64,000 nucleotides of DNA, from positions 1,116,001-1,180,000 of the forward strand of contig NZ_CP142685.1 in assembly GCF_045689735.1 (NCBI RefSeq), in the 5' to 3' direction. Positions 43,864 through 51,558 of the stretch are shown here, in pieces. Every line of letters starts with the position of its first letter. Position 1 is the stretch's first letter. The DNA is from Halothiobacillus sp045689735 (GTDB lineage Bacteria > Pseudomonadota > Gammaproteobacteria > Halothiobacillales > Halothiobacillaceae). The notes under the pieces were generated by a model, which worked only from the letters and a program-made list of their open reading frames with translations, was not told the DNA's origin and ran no database searches. Made by a program: the position numbers and the translations under genes.

Positions 43864-44988
43864 GTGGAAAAACAACGACTGCACAAAGTGCTGGCGACCC
43901 TGGGACTGGGCTCCCGTCGGCAGGTTGAGCAATGGATTGCCGCGGGCGAAGTCAAGCGGAATGGCCAGATTGCCGCCGTAGGCGATTTGACCGAACCGGG
44001 CGACACCCTCGAAGTTCGCGGCCAAAAAATCATCGTCCCCGATGAATCGCCCGTGCGTCGTGTTTTGATTTATCACAAACCCGAAGGCGAAATCACCAGC
44101 GCGAGTGATCCAGAAGGTCGCCCCACCGTCTTCGGTGCCCTGCCCCCCATTCGTCAAGGACGCTGGATAACCGTCGGCCGACTGGATTTCAACACCTCGG
44201 GGTTATTGCTCGCGACCAATGACGGCGAGCTGGCCAACCGGCTGATGCACCCCAGTTACCAGATCGAACGCACCTATGCGGTTCGCGTCCTGGGCGGTCT
44301 GACGGAAGATCAAATCAGGCAGCTCACGACCGAAGTGATGCTGGAGGATGGGCCGGCGCGCTTCGATCAACTCACTGACGCTGGCGGCACCGGCATCAAT
44401 CATTGGCACCATGTCACCCTCCGGGAGGGACGGAACCGCGAGGTACGCCGGATGATCGAGGCGGTCGGCGGCCAGGTCTCCCGGCTGATTCGCATCAGTT
44501 ATGCCGGCATCAGCTTACCACCCCGCCTCAAACCGGGCCGCGCCCAGGATCTCGCCCCAGAAATCGAAGACGCCCTCGTCAAACTCGTGGGACTGAAACC
44601 CGAACATCGGCGCAAAGTGCAGGATGACGATACCCGCCGTCGAGCACTCAAGCCGTATCGCGCCCGTACCCCGCAAGGTCAGCTTGCGCCTCGGGAAAAC
44701 GCGCCGTTTTATCGCAGCTCAGGCGACTCGACGGAAAATCCACCCGCTGCACCGCGCCGCACCCTCAAACTCAAACCGGGCGCAGCGCCAGAAGCTCCAG
44801 CGCGACGAACGGCTTCGCCCGCGCGCCCGCCGCGTCCTGCCCAGAACAGTGCCCGAACCGAACGAGACTCCGCAGCAAAAAATACCTCGAATCCACGACC
44901 AGCCGCCTATCCAGAACGGAGTCCCCGTGCAGACAAACCGGCAGCCCCTCGCCGACCGACGAACCGACGGCCCGGTGGCACGCGTTGA
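43864..44988 (+). CDS. rluB: 23S rRNA pseudouridine synthase, RluB-type
   Basis: 374 residues from a GTG at 43864 with GGGGGA 10 bases upstream (the ATG at 43774 would add 30 poorly conserved residues). The S4-like RNA-binding domain begins EKQRLHKVLATLGLGSRRQVE. The catalytic Asp lies in VGRLDFNTSGLLL. LKPGRAQDL and the RREVRRMIEAVGG-type segment (NREVRRMIEAVGG) support RluB/RsuA subfamily. The last ~110 residues are a Pro/Arg/Ala-rich disordered extension (PARRTASPARPPRP), common in RluB of this group. Confidence 0.9.
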   Translation: MEKQRLHKVLATLGLGSRRQVEQWIAAGEVKRNGQIAAVGDLTEPGDTLEVRGQKIIVPDESPVRRVLIYHKPEGEITSASDPEGRPTVFGALPPIRQGRWITVGRLDFNTSGLLLATNDGELANRLMHPSYQIERTYAVRVLGGLTEDQIRQLTTEVMLEDGPARFDQLTDAGGTGINHWHHVTLREGRNREVRRMIEAVGGQVSRLIRISYAGISLPPRLKPGRAQDLAPEIEDALVKLVGLKPEHRRKVQDDDTRRRALKPYRARTPQGQLAPRENAPFYRSSGDSTENPPAAPRRTLKLKPGAAPEAPARRTASPARPPRPAQNSARTERDSAAKNTSNPRPAAYPERSPRADKPAAPRRPTNRRPGGTR

Positions 44989-45061
44989 TTATCTGAGTCA
45001 CGGGCAGGCATTCAGCTCGCAAGACTTTTTGCGCCGAATCGCCCGCAACGGTTTATCATAA
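44927..45061 (+). CDS. Candidate 44-residue gene overlapping the end of rluB
   Basis: A GTG at 44927 preceded by CGGAG at 6 bases opens a frame of 44 codons to a TAA at 45059-45061. The product would contain PVARVDYLSHGQAFSSQDFL and end RIARNGLS. It overlaps rluB by 62 bp in another frame and ends 4 bases before yqgE. I do not recognise it; the coding claim rests on the start context only and could be chance in GC-rich DNA. Confidence 0.2.
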   Translation: MQTNRQPLADRRTDGPVARVDYLSHGQAFSSQDFLRRIARNGLS

Positions 45062-45065
45062 CTGC

Positions 45066-45710
45066 ATGATTATCTATCCCGATCCCTCAGCCGATGCAGC
45101 GGGCGATTCGATTCGCCCAGCCCATATCACTCACGACATTCATTTCGATGAAGCCTTGTCGCTCAAAAATCGATTGTTGGTCGCCATGCCTGCCGTGGAC
45201 GATCCAAATTTCAGTCACAGCGTGACCTATATTTGCGAGCACAATGAGCAGGGTGCGATGGGCATTACCATCAATCGCCCGCTGGCAGATTTGGGTCTGG
45301 GCGATGTGCTCGACCACATGAAAATCTCCTGTTCCAATCCACAAATTCGCCAACGACCGATTTATGTGGGAGGACCGGTGGCCGTCGAACGCGGCTTTGT
45401 GCTCCACAGCCCCGCCGGTGGATGGGACTCCACCCTGACGATCACCGATGAAATTGGCTTGACCACCTCGCGCGATATTCTGCAGGCGATGGCCGAGGGG
45501 GCGGGGCCTGCCCGCGTGATTATCGCGCTCGGTTATTCGGGCTGGACTGCCGGTCAGCTCGAACAGGAAATCGCGGAGAACACTTGGCTTACGGTGGATG
45601 CTCACCCGTCCCTGATTTTCGATGTCCCGGTAGCCGATCGGTGGCGGACGGCCGCGCAGTCTCTCGGGGTGGATATGCACCTGATCGCCGGTGAAGCCGG
45701 TCACGCCTGA
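45066..45710 (+). CDS. yqgE: UPF0301 family protein YqgE (AlgH)
   Basis: 214 residues. The core FLxAMP pattern appears as NRLLVAMPAVDDPNFSHSVTYICEHNEQGAMGITINRPL (segments LVAMPAVDDPNF, CEHNEQGAMGI). GGPV, FVLHS and GYSGWTAGQLEQEI are also family marks. The function is not settled (AlgH was linked to alginate regulation). The N-terminus is about 30 residues longer than in E. coli with no nearer ATG. It overlaps ruvX by 20 bp; the yqgE-ruvX-pyrR/pyrB order is widely conserved. Confidence 0.92.
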   Translation: MIIYPDPSADAAGDSIRPAHITHDIHFDEALSLKNRLLVAMPAVDDPNFSHSVTYICEHNEQGAMGITINRPLADLGLGDVLDHMKISCSNPQIRQRPIYVGGPVAVERGFVLHSPAGGWDSTLTITDEIGLTTSRDILQAMAEGAGPARVIIALGYSGWTAGQLEQEIAENTWLTVDAHPSLIFDVPVADRWRTAAQSLGVDMHLIAGEAGHA

Positions 45711-46194
45711 GGCGCCCGCCCCCGGGTTGTGGCTCGGGTTCGATTACGGCGCATGGCGCATTGGCGTGGCGCTCGGCGACACCCGAATTGGCAGCGCGCG
45801 GCCGCTGACCACCCTGCAAGCCCGTAATACTCACCAAATAGACTGGGCAGCCATTGCCGCCCTGATTCAGGAATGGCAGCCGGTCGGTTGTGTGGTCGGC
45901 TGGCCCCTGACCGATCACGGCGAACCCTACCCCATCGCGGATTTCATCGCCCGCTTTGCCCAGCGGTTACATGGCCGGTTTTGTCTGCCCATCCATTTTG
46001 CCGATGAACGCCTGAGCTCGGAACAGGCCGAACGGCGACTCGGCAACCGTTTGGGGAATGCCGCGTTACAAAAGACGCCGGGACTGATTGACGCGGGCGC
46101 GGCGGCTATTATTCTTGACACATTTCTCCATCAGACTCAGCCTGCACCGCGCCCGCCCCTCACCCATGCCAGACCAGCCCGGACTTCGACATGA
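45691..46194 (+). CDS. ruvX: Putative pre-16S rRNA nuclease / Holliday junction resolvase YqgF
   Basis: 167 residues of the RNase H fold. The first acidic motif LGFDYGAWRIGVALGD (Asp at about 18) and the second FADERLSSEQAERRL are intact; the final Asp is in PGLIDAGAAAIIL. It trims the 5' end of 16S rRNA and has been called a Holliday resolvase. The start is a GTG inside the end of yqgE, so translation is coupled. Its stop overlaps the pyrR ATG (ATGA). Confidence 0.9.
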   Translation: MKPVTPEAPAPGLWLGFDYGAWRIGVALGDTRIGSARPLTTLQARNTHQIDWAAIAALIQEWQPVGCVVGWPLTDHGEPYPIADFIARFAQRLHGRFCLPIHFADERLSSEQAERRLGNRLGNAALQKTPGLIDAGAAAIILDTFLHQTQPAPRPPLTHARPARTST

Positions 46195-46712
46195 ACAGCC
46201 CTACCCTTCTGTCCATCCATTCGTTAATCGATCAGTGCCATCAAGAACTGCGCGCCGCGATGACCCACGGCCAACTCCATCAGCCGCTGATGGTCGGCAT
46301 TCACAGTGGTGGCGTGTGGGTCGCCGAAGCCCTGCATCAGCGGCTTGGCCTTGAAGAGCCCCTTGGCAAGCTGAACATTACCTTTTACCGCGATGATTTC
46401 GACACCCTGGGGCTTCATCCCCAAGTCACGCCGTCACAGTTGCCGGTCGATATCGATGGGCGCGATGTGATCCTGGTCGATGATGTGCTCTATACCGGGC
46501 GCACCATTCGCGCGGCCATGAATGAACTGTTCGATTACGGACGCCCCGCACGAATCTGGCTTGTCGTATTATTCGAGCGCGATGGACGCGAGCTGCCAAT
46601 TGCCGCGCAAACCGTTGGCCAGCGGCTCGTCTTGCCGCCGCGCCAGCAAATTCATGTGGCTGGCCCAGACCCACTGACCGCCCGTATTGTTACCCGCGAG
46701 GATCCTGCCTGA
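46191..46712 (+). CDS. pyrR: PyrR-type bifunctional regulator / uracil phosphoribosyltransferase
   Basis: 173 residues of the PRTase fold. The PRPP-binding motif is VILVDDVLYTGRT, and IHSGGVWVAEAL marks the loop region. In Bacillus PyrR binds pyr mRNA to control attenuation; in gammaproteobacteria such as Pseudomonas a pyrR precedes pyrB-pyrC' and its regulatory role is less clear. No leader with an attenuator is seen between the surrounding genes, which are translationally overlapping. It overlaps ruvX and pyrB. Confidence 0.92.
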   Translation: MNSPTLLSIHSLIDQCHQELRAAMTHGQLHQPLMVGIHSGGVWVAEALHQRLGLEEPLGKLNITFYRDDFDTLGLHPQVTPSQLPVDIDGRDVILVDDVLYTGRTIRAAMNELFDYGRPARIWLVVLFERDGRELPIAAQTVGQRLVLPPRQQIHVAGPDPLTARIVTREDPA

Positions 46713-47713
46713 TGGCCGTCGAATTTGTGCGCCCCAAATTGCCTAAACTGGCCACCGACCCCTGGGCCATTCAATTTGATGCCAATGGCCACCTCAAGCA
46801 TCTGTTGACCATCGAGGGGCTGGGTACGGAGTGGATTACCCGCATTCTCGATACCGCCGAAGGCTTCATGTCCGTATCGAACCGCGAAATCAAGAAGGTG
46901 CCCTTACTGCGTGGACGCACCGTGGTGAATCTGTTTTTCGAATCCTCCACCCGCACCCGCACCACCTTTGAACTGGCGGCCAAACGGCTCTCGGCCGATG
47001 TGCTGAATCTCAATATCTCCAACTCGGCCACCACCAAGGGAGAAAGCCTGCTCGATACCTTGCGCAATATTGAAGCAATGCAGGCGGATATGTTCGTGGT
47101 TCGGCATGAGCAATCGGGGGCAGCGCATTTCATTGCCCGCCATGTCGCACCGCATGTCTCCGTCCTGAATGCCGGGGATGGCTGGCATGCCCACCCGACC
47201 CAGGCGCTGCTCGACGCGTACACCATCCGCAAGCTCAAGGGTGATTTTGCGCCGCTGCGCATCGCTATTGTCGGTGACATCAAACACTCGCGGGTGGCGC
47301 GCTCACAAATTCATGCCTTCAATTCACTCAATGTCGGGGAATTGCGGGTCATCGGCCCGCGCACCCTCATCCCCAATGACATCGAACCGCTGGGCGTACG
47401 GGTGTTTCACGATATGCGCCGGGGATTGCAGGATGTCGATGTCATCATCATGCTGCGGCTGCAACGCGAACGCATGGAAGGCGGCCTGCTCCCAACCGAA
47501 CAGGAGTTTTACCGCCTCTATGGCCTGACCGAAGAAAAACTGGGTTGGGCGAAACCCGATGCCATCGTCATGCATCCGGGGCCAGCCAATCGCGGGGTGG
47601 AAATCGAATCCCGCGTGGCGGATGGCCCGCAGTCCGTCATTCTCGAACAGGTTTCCAACGGCATTGGGATTCGTATGGCCGTGATGGCGTTGTGTATGAG
47701 TGCTGAATCATGA
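46712..47713 (+). CDS. pyrB: Aspartate carbamoyltransferase catalytic subunit
   Basis: 333 residues. The carbamoyl-phosphate motif FFESSTRTRTTFE (STRTRT) and HPTQALLD and the C-terminal VMHPGPANRGVE are intact. It condenses carbamoyl phosphate with aspartate. It overlaps pyrR (TGATG) and pyrC' (4 bases). No pyrI is present, which together with the adjacent pseudo-dihydroorotase suggests the Pseudomonas-type class A ATCase, a pyrB6/pyrC'6 dodecamer. Confidence 0.96.
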   Translation: MAVEFVRPKLPKLATDPWAIQFDANGHLKHLLTIEGLGTEWITRILDTAEGFMSVSNREIKKVPLLRGRTVVNLFFESSTRTRTTFELAAKRLSADVLNLNISNSATTKGESLLDTLRNIEAMQADMFVVRHEQSGAAHFIARHVAPHVSVLNAGDGWHAHPTQALLDAYTIRKLKGDFAPLRIAIVGDIKHSRVARSQIHAFNSLNVGELRVIGPRTLIPNDIEPLGVRVFHDMRRGLQDVDVIIMLRLQRERMEGGLLPTEQEFYRLYGLTEEKLGWAKPDAIVMHPGPANRGVEIESRVADGPQSVILEQVSNGIGIRMAVMALCMSAES

Positions 47714-49080
47714 TCCAGAATCCGCCCAACCTTGGCATCGATCTTGACCCCGTGCGCCATCCCGAAGGCTGCGAACCCGGTGTGAATTGCGCGGCCTGCT
47801 GGATTGAAGGCGCCCGCCTGCTGGATGGCAGCGGGCGGGATGAAATTGCCGATGTCTTCATTCGGGATGGAAAAATCGCCGCGATTGGCACGCGCCCCAG
47901 CGATTTCCCCGAACACGCAACCCGCCACGATGGCCGGGGTGCCTGGCTGATCCCCGGCGTGATCGATTCCTGGGCGCGCCTGCGCGAACCTGGGCTCGAA
48001 CACAAGGCCACCATTGCCACCGAAACCCTCGCGGCGGTCGCCGGCGGCATCACCACCCTCATCATGCCGCCCGATACCGACCCGGTGCTCGACACCATCG
48101 CCGTCGCCCGTTTCATCAAACGGCGGGCGCAATTGGCGGGGCGGGCGCGCGTCGTCACTATTGGCGCGCTCACCCAAGGGCTCAAGGGGGAACTGCTGGC
48201 GGAAATGGCCGAACTTTCCGAAGGGGGCTGTGTTGCCGTCTCCAATGCCCACTATCCCCTCAAGGATCTCCGTTTGCTGCGGCGAGCGCTCGAATATGCG
48301 GCGACCTTCGATGTGCTGGTCGTTTTCGAACCACGCGATCCTTCCCTGAGCAAACGCGGCTGTGCCCATGAAGGCGCCATCGCAACGCGCCTGGGATTAC
48401 CCGGTATTCCCACGGCCGCCGAAACCGCCCCGCTGGCGCAACTCCTCGCGGTTCTGCCGGAAACCGGTGCGCGGGTTCACATCAACAATCTCTCGTCTCG
48501 CGCCGGTGTGCAGCTCGTTGCTCAGGCCAAGGCCGAAGGATTGCCGGTCACCGCATCAGTCAGTATTCATCAGCTCTGGCTCTCGGAAATGGATACCGAC
48601 ACGCTATGCGGTACCACGCATGTGGAGCCGCCGTTACGCAGTCTGCGGGATCGAGCCGCCCTGCGCGAGGCGCTGGCGAGTGGTGTCATCGATTGCGTGA
48701 TTTCCGATCATCAACCGCACGAAACCGATGCCAAACTCGCACCGTTCCCCGAAACGGAACCGGGCATCTCCGGTCTCGATACCTTATTGCCCCTGATGCT
48801 GAAACTGGTGGATGACGGCGTGCTGTCGCTGCCGCGCGCACTGGATGCCCTGAGCCATCGACCGGCAACCCTTTTCGGCCTGGGCGATGCCGGTCTGCTG
48901 GCTCCGGGCATGCGCGCCGATCTGTGCTTGATCGCCCCGGAAACGGACTGGACACTTACGGCACAAACCCTGCGTTCAGCCGGCCGGGACACTCCATTCT
49001 TTGGTTGGGATTTCCGGCATCGCACCGTGGCGACCTGGGTCAACGGGCGCTGCGTATTCAGCCAAAGCCCGACAGGCTGA
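47710..49080 (+). CDS. Dihydroorotase-like protein PyrC' with lost metal ligands
   Basis: 456 residues of the amidohydrolase/DHOase type I fold. The usual DLHVHLREPG reads DSWARLREPG: both metal-binding His are replaced, by W88 and R90. The later HVST-type His is Asn in HINNLSSR, while the final SDHQPH Asp is kept. Catalysis is therefore not expected. In Pseudomonas the equivalent pyrC' is inactive and is needed to assemble ATCase. It overlaps pyrB by 4 bases, so co-assembly is likely. An active pyrC should exist elsewhere in the genome. A repeat copy begins directly at its stop. Confidence 0.88.
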   Translation: MIQNPPNLGIDLDPVRHPEGCEPGVNCAACWIEGARLLDGSGRDEIADVFIRDGKIAAIGTRPSDFPEHATRHDGRGAWLIPGVIDSWARLREPGLEHKATIATETLAAVAGGITTLIMPPDTDPVLDTIAVARFIKRRAQLAGRARVVTIGALTQGLKGELLAEMAELSEGGCVAVSNAHYPLKDLRLLRRALEYAATFDVLVVFEPRDPSLSKRGCAHEGAIATRLGLPGIPTAAETAPLAQLLAVLPETGARVHINNLSSRAGVQLVAQAKAEGLPVTASVSIHQLWLSEMDTDTLCGTTHVEPPLRSLRDRAALREALASGVIDCVISDHQPHETDAKLAPFPETEPGISGLDTLLPLMLKLVDDGVLSLPRALDALSHRPATLFGLGDAGLLAPGMRADLCLIAPETDWTLTAQTLRSAGRDTPFFGWDFRHRTVATWVNGRCVFSQSPTG

Positions 49081-49157
49081 TGATTGATCTTCGTGCAAGC
49101 CATCCGTGGCTTGCCTTAACAGGCTATTAAACAGTTTTTCTACGGCCTGATAGGCTG
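49081..49157. repeat. Repeat unit sharing 44 bases with the greB-guaA repeat
   Basis: Bases 49081-49124 match 3069-3112 with a single mismatch over 44 bases; the shared part includes the hairpin GCAAGCC/GGCTTGC and ends TTAACAGGC. The following AGGCTATTAAACAG...TTTTTCTACGGCCTGATAG is a degenerate form of the palindrome seen elsewhere. It starts right after the pyrC' stop. Confidence 0.75.
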
Positions 49158-49222
49158 CCATCAGTGCGTCATCAAACCCTGCCATCCTCAGCGCGCCTAT
49201 CCCCCACCCACGGAGCGCGCTC

Positions 49223-49489
49223 ATGAACCCGAAAATTCTGCACATCATGCCGGCGAACGACTGGTATGCCCTGATCAGCGATGACGAAGGCAGCAGCGTC
49301 GGCTATGAACCCTTAACCTGTTTCGCCCTAGTACAATCGGAGCACGAAGCCAACATCGTCACCGAAGTGCGGCCCATGGTATGGGTCGATACCGCGATGG
49401 TATTTGCCGATGAACTGGAAGGATTTATTGATTTGGAACGGCTCGAAGAAATCGGCGACGATCTCGACGAACTCGAAGAAGATCAATAA
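49223..49489 (+). CDS. Small acidic hypothetical protein
   Basis: 88 residues, no signal peptide. The N-terminal part ILHIMPANDWYALISDDEG suggests a beta strand pair; the C-terminus is strongly acidic (LERLEEIGDDLDELEEDQ). No motif was recognised. A terminator follows at 49499, and another small acidic gene lies downstream. It is preceded by AGCGCGCTC without a clear ribosome binding site. The length and clean stop-terminator arrangement support a real gene. Confidence 0.65.
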   Translation: MNPKILHIMPANDWYALISDDEGSSVGYEPLTCFALVQSEHEANIVTEVRPMVWVDTAMVFADELEGFIDLERLEEIGDDLDELEEDQ

Positions 49490-49498
49490 AACGCACGC

Positions 49499-49524
49499 GC
49501 CCCACGAATAGCCGTGGGGCTTTT
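49499..49524 (+). terminator. Rho-independent terminator
   Basis: GCCCCACG (49499-49506) pairs with CGTGGGGC (49513-49520), followed by TTTT. It follows the 88-residue gene by about 10 bases. Confidence 0.8.
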
Positions 49525-49581
49525 CAAACAAAAAAAAACACGGTATAAGGCTGCGCAATTTGATGAGCGGACAGCCTGACC

Positions 49582-49761
49582 ATGAGTAACGACCCTGAAT
49601 TAAACGACCTCGACGATCACTGGGAAGAAGAAGACGGCGAAGACACCGCCGAAACACGAAACAGCAAAACCAAGCCGGTCGAAAACAAGGATGCCCGCCG
49701 ACGGCTGGATGACCTGCTGGAAAATCGTCGCGTAAACCGACAGATCAAGGATGATTTCTAA
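49582..49761 (+). CDS. Small charged protein of the PA3496 family
   Basis: 59 residues, ATG 49582 to TAA 49761. The N-terminal half is acidic (DLDDHWEEEDGEDT) and the C-terminal half has the family pattern DARRRLDDLLENRRVNRQIKDDF (segments ARRRLDDLLE, NRRVNRQIKDD). This matches the small PA3496-like proteins annotated as putative envelope-integrity factors; no function is proven. It falls below common ORF length cut-offs and is easily missed. It is directly downstream of the terminator at 49499, so it needs its own promoter. Confidence 0.7.
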   Translation: MSNDPELNDLDDHWEEEDGEDTAETRNSKTKPVENKDARRRLDDLLENRRVNRQIKDDF

Positions 49762-49763
49762 GC

Positions 49764-49979
49764 GGTAGGGCACGCGCCACCGCCACTCACCAAACGGCGG
49801 GTGATTCGCCGCCCATAGGTACACAATCACAGTATCGGCGGAGTCATTCCCGTCGCCCTATGGGCGCGCCAGTTCGGCTTATCCAATCCAAGTGGCAGAT
49901 GGCTCCACGAATACGCGCGGTGCTGATCCTCTTCAGGACGAACACCGGGCAGTCAATGCCCGGCGAATTGCGCCCTACC
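49764..49979. other. Structured convergent intergenic region before metZ stop
   Basis: About 210 bp between the PA3496-like gene (+) and metZ (-). It is flanked by GGTAGGGC (49764-49771) and GCCCTACC (49972-49979), a perfect 8-bp inverted pair. Inside, GCCCATAGG (49811-49819) pairs perfectly with CCTATGGGC (49857-49865), and CCGGGCA/TGCCCGG forms a hairpin near 49945-49962. No reading frame is seen. Confidence 0.45.
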
Positions 49980-51174
49980 CCGCGGCCTGATCCAGCCCCA
50001 GGCGCAGATCCCGAATAATGTCCCGGGGATCCTCCAGGCCAATCGCCAACCGGATCAGGCCGTCGTCGATGCCCGCTTCAGCGCGCTGAGCCGGCGTCAG
50101 GCGGCCATGGGTCGTCGAAGCCGGATGCGTGATCGTGGTTTTTGCATCCCCAAGATTTGCGGTAATCGACAACATCCGCGTGCCATTGATGACTTGCCAG
50201 GCGGCCGTGCGCCCCCCATGTAATTCGAAGGACACGATCCCCCCACCGCCTTGCTGCTGCCGGGCGATGATCTCGGCCTGCGGGTGATCCGCCAAGCCCG
50301 GATAATGCACTTTTTTCACCGCCGGATGCGCCAGCAAAAACGCAGCGACTGCGCTGGCATGCGCGGTGTGCGCCTTCATCCGCAACGACAAGGTTTCCAG
50401 CCCTTTGGCGAAAATCCAGGCATTGAAGGGCGCCATGCTCGGGCCACAGGTGCGCAAGAAACCGCGCACCTCTTCCCCGACCCGCGCCTGATCCCCCACG
50501 ACTGCGCCGCCGATAGCGCGCCCCTGGCCATCGAGGTATTTGGTGGCCGAATGAATGACGATATCCGCCCCCAGCGCCAAGGGTTGTTGCAGAATCGGCG
50601 TGCAGAAGCAGTTATCGACGATCAGGCCGGCACCGTGTCGATGCGCAAGTTCGGCCAGCCACGCGATGTCGACCACCTCGGTCAGCGGATTGGAGGGCGT
50701 TTCGACGAACACCCAGCGGGTCAAATCCGAAATTGCCGCTTCCCAACCCACGCGATCGGTCAAATTGACCCATTTGATTTTCAGACCGAACTTCGCCAGA
50801 TACTTGTTGAACAGCACACTCGTGGTTCCAAATACCTGGCGCGCCACCACGACCTCATCCCCCGCCGAACACAGCGCCATGAAGGTACTCAGAATCGCGG
50901 CCATGCCCGAACCGGTGGCCACGCAACACTCGCCCCCTTCCAGCGCCGCGAGGCGGTCTTCGAAAATCTTGGTCGTCGGGTTGGTGAAGCGTGCATAGAT
51001 ATTGCCCGGTTCCGCCCCGGAAAACCGGGCAGCCGCCTGTTCAGCCGACTCGAACATAAAGCTCGATGTGGTGAAAATCGGCTCGCCATGCTCACCCTCG
51101 TTGGTTGGATGGTGGCCGACTCGAATGGCTTGTGTTTGCGGCTGCCAGGCCTCGTCTTCGTGGCGGATGATCAT
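49975..51174 (-). CDS. metZ: O-succinylhomoserine sulfhydrylase
   Basis: 399 residues of the Cys/Met PLP family. The PLP lysine is K212 in HSATKYLDGQG. YARFTNPTTKIFEDRLAALEGGE and CVATGSGMAAI are present, and the EPGNIYARFTNPT start is the MetZ type. It forms homocysteine from O-succinylhomoserine and sulfide. It follows yqcC by 10 bp. Direct use of sulfide fits an organism with sqr. Confidence 0.93.
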   Translation of the reverse strand: MIIRHEDEAWQPQTQAIRVGHHPTNEGEHGEPIFTTSSFMFESAEQAAARFSGAEPGNIYARFTNPTTKIFEDRLAALEGGECCVATGSGMAAILSTFMALCSAGDEVVVARQVFGTTSVLFNKYLAKFGLKIKWVNLTDRVGWEAAISDLTRWVFVETPSNPLTEVVDIAWLAELAHRHGAGLIVDNCFCTPILQQPLALGADIVIHSATKYLDGQGRAIGGAVVGDQARVGEEVRGFLRTCGPSMAPFNAWIFAKGLETLSLRMKAHTAHASAVAAFLLAHPAVKKVHYPGLADHPQAEIIARQQQGGGGIVSFELHGGRTAAWQVINGTRMLSITANLGDAKTTITHPASTTHGRLTPAQRAEAGIDDGLIRLAIGLEDPRDIIRDLRLGLDQAAG

Positions 51175-51184
51175 GTGCGATTCC

Positions 51185-51550
51185 TCAAAATCCGGTGCCC
51201 GTTGATTCAGGCAGGGTCAAACCAAAATGCTGATTGAGTGCGGCATCCAGACGCATCAACTGCGCCTGCAGATCCCGCGTTTCTTCGAGACGATCCCGCC
51301 ACTGGTACTCCGCCAAGGGCGCGATCGCAGACGGGGCATTCAAAGACTGCGCCTGTTGCAAGACCAGTCTCATCCGGGGGATGAACACCCATTGCAGCCA
51401 GCTTTCAAACGGCATGGTGTCGAAACAGAACGGCGTGGTACTCGCCAGCGCCTCGGCACTGGGACAGGGCATCGCCAGAGCAGAACGCAACAGCAACTGC
51501 TCCAAGTGCCTCAATTCCGCCAGCAAGAATTCAGTCGCGGCTTCGCTCAT
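51185..51550 (-). CDS. yqcC: YqcC-family protein
   Basis: 121 residues from the ATG at 51550, with GAGG 9 bases upstream. The family signature TPFCFDTMPFESWLQWVFIPRM is visible as PFCFDTMPF and WLQWVFIPRM. YqcC is a small helical protein of unknown function often found near tRNA-modification genes. It is 8 bp after thiD and 10 bp before metZ, in one operon. Confidence 0.9.
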   Translation of the reverse strand: MSEAATEFLLAELRHLEQLLLRSALAMPCPSAEALASTTPFCFDTMPFESWLQWVFIPRMRLVLQQAQSLNAPSAIAPLAEYQWRDRLEETRDLQAQLMRLDAALNQHFGLTLPESTGTGF

Positions 51551-51558
51551 GGAGCACC

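Noticed and set aside
45066..47713. PyrR-type attenuator in front of pyrB
   Set aside because: ruvX, pyrR and pyrB overlap directly, leaving no leader for an attenuator.
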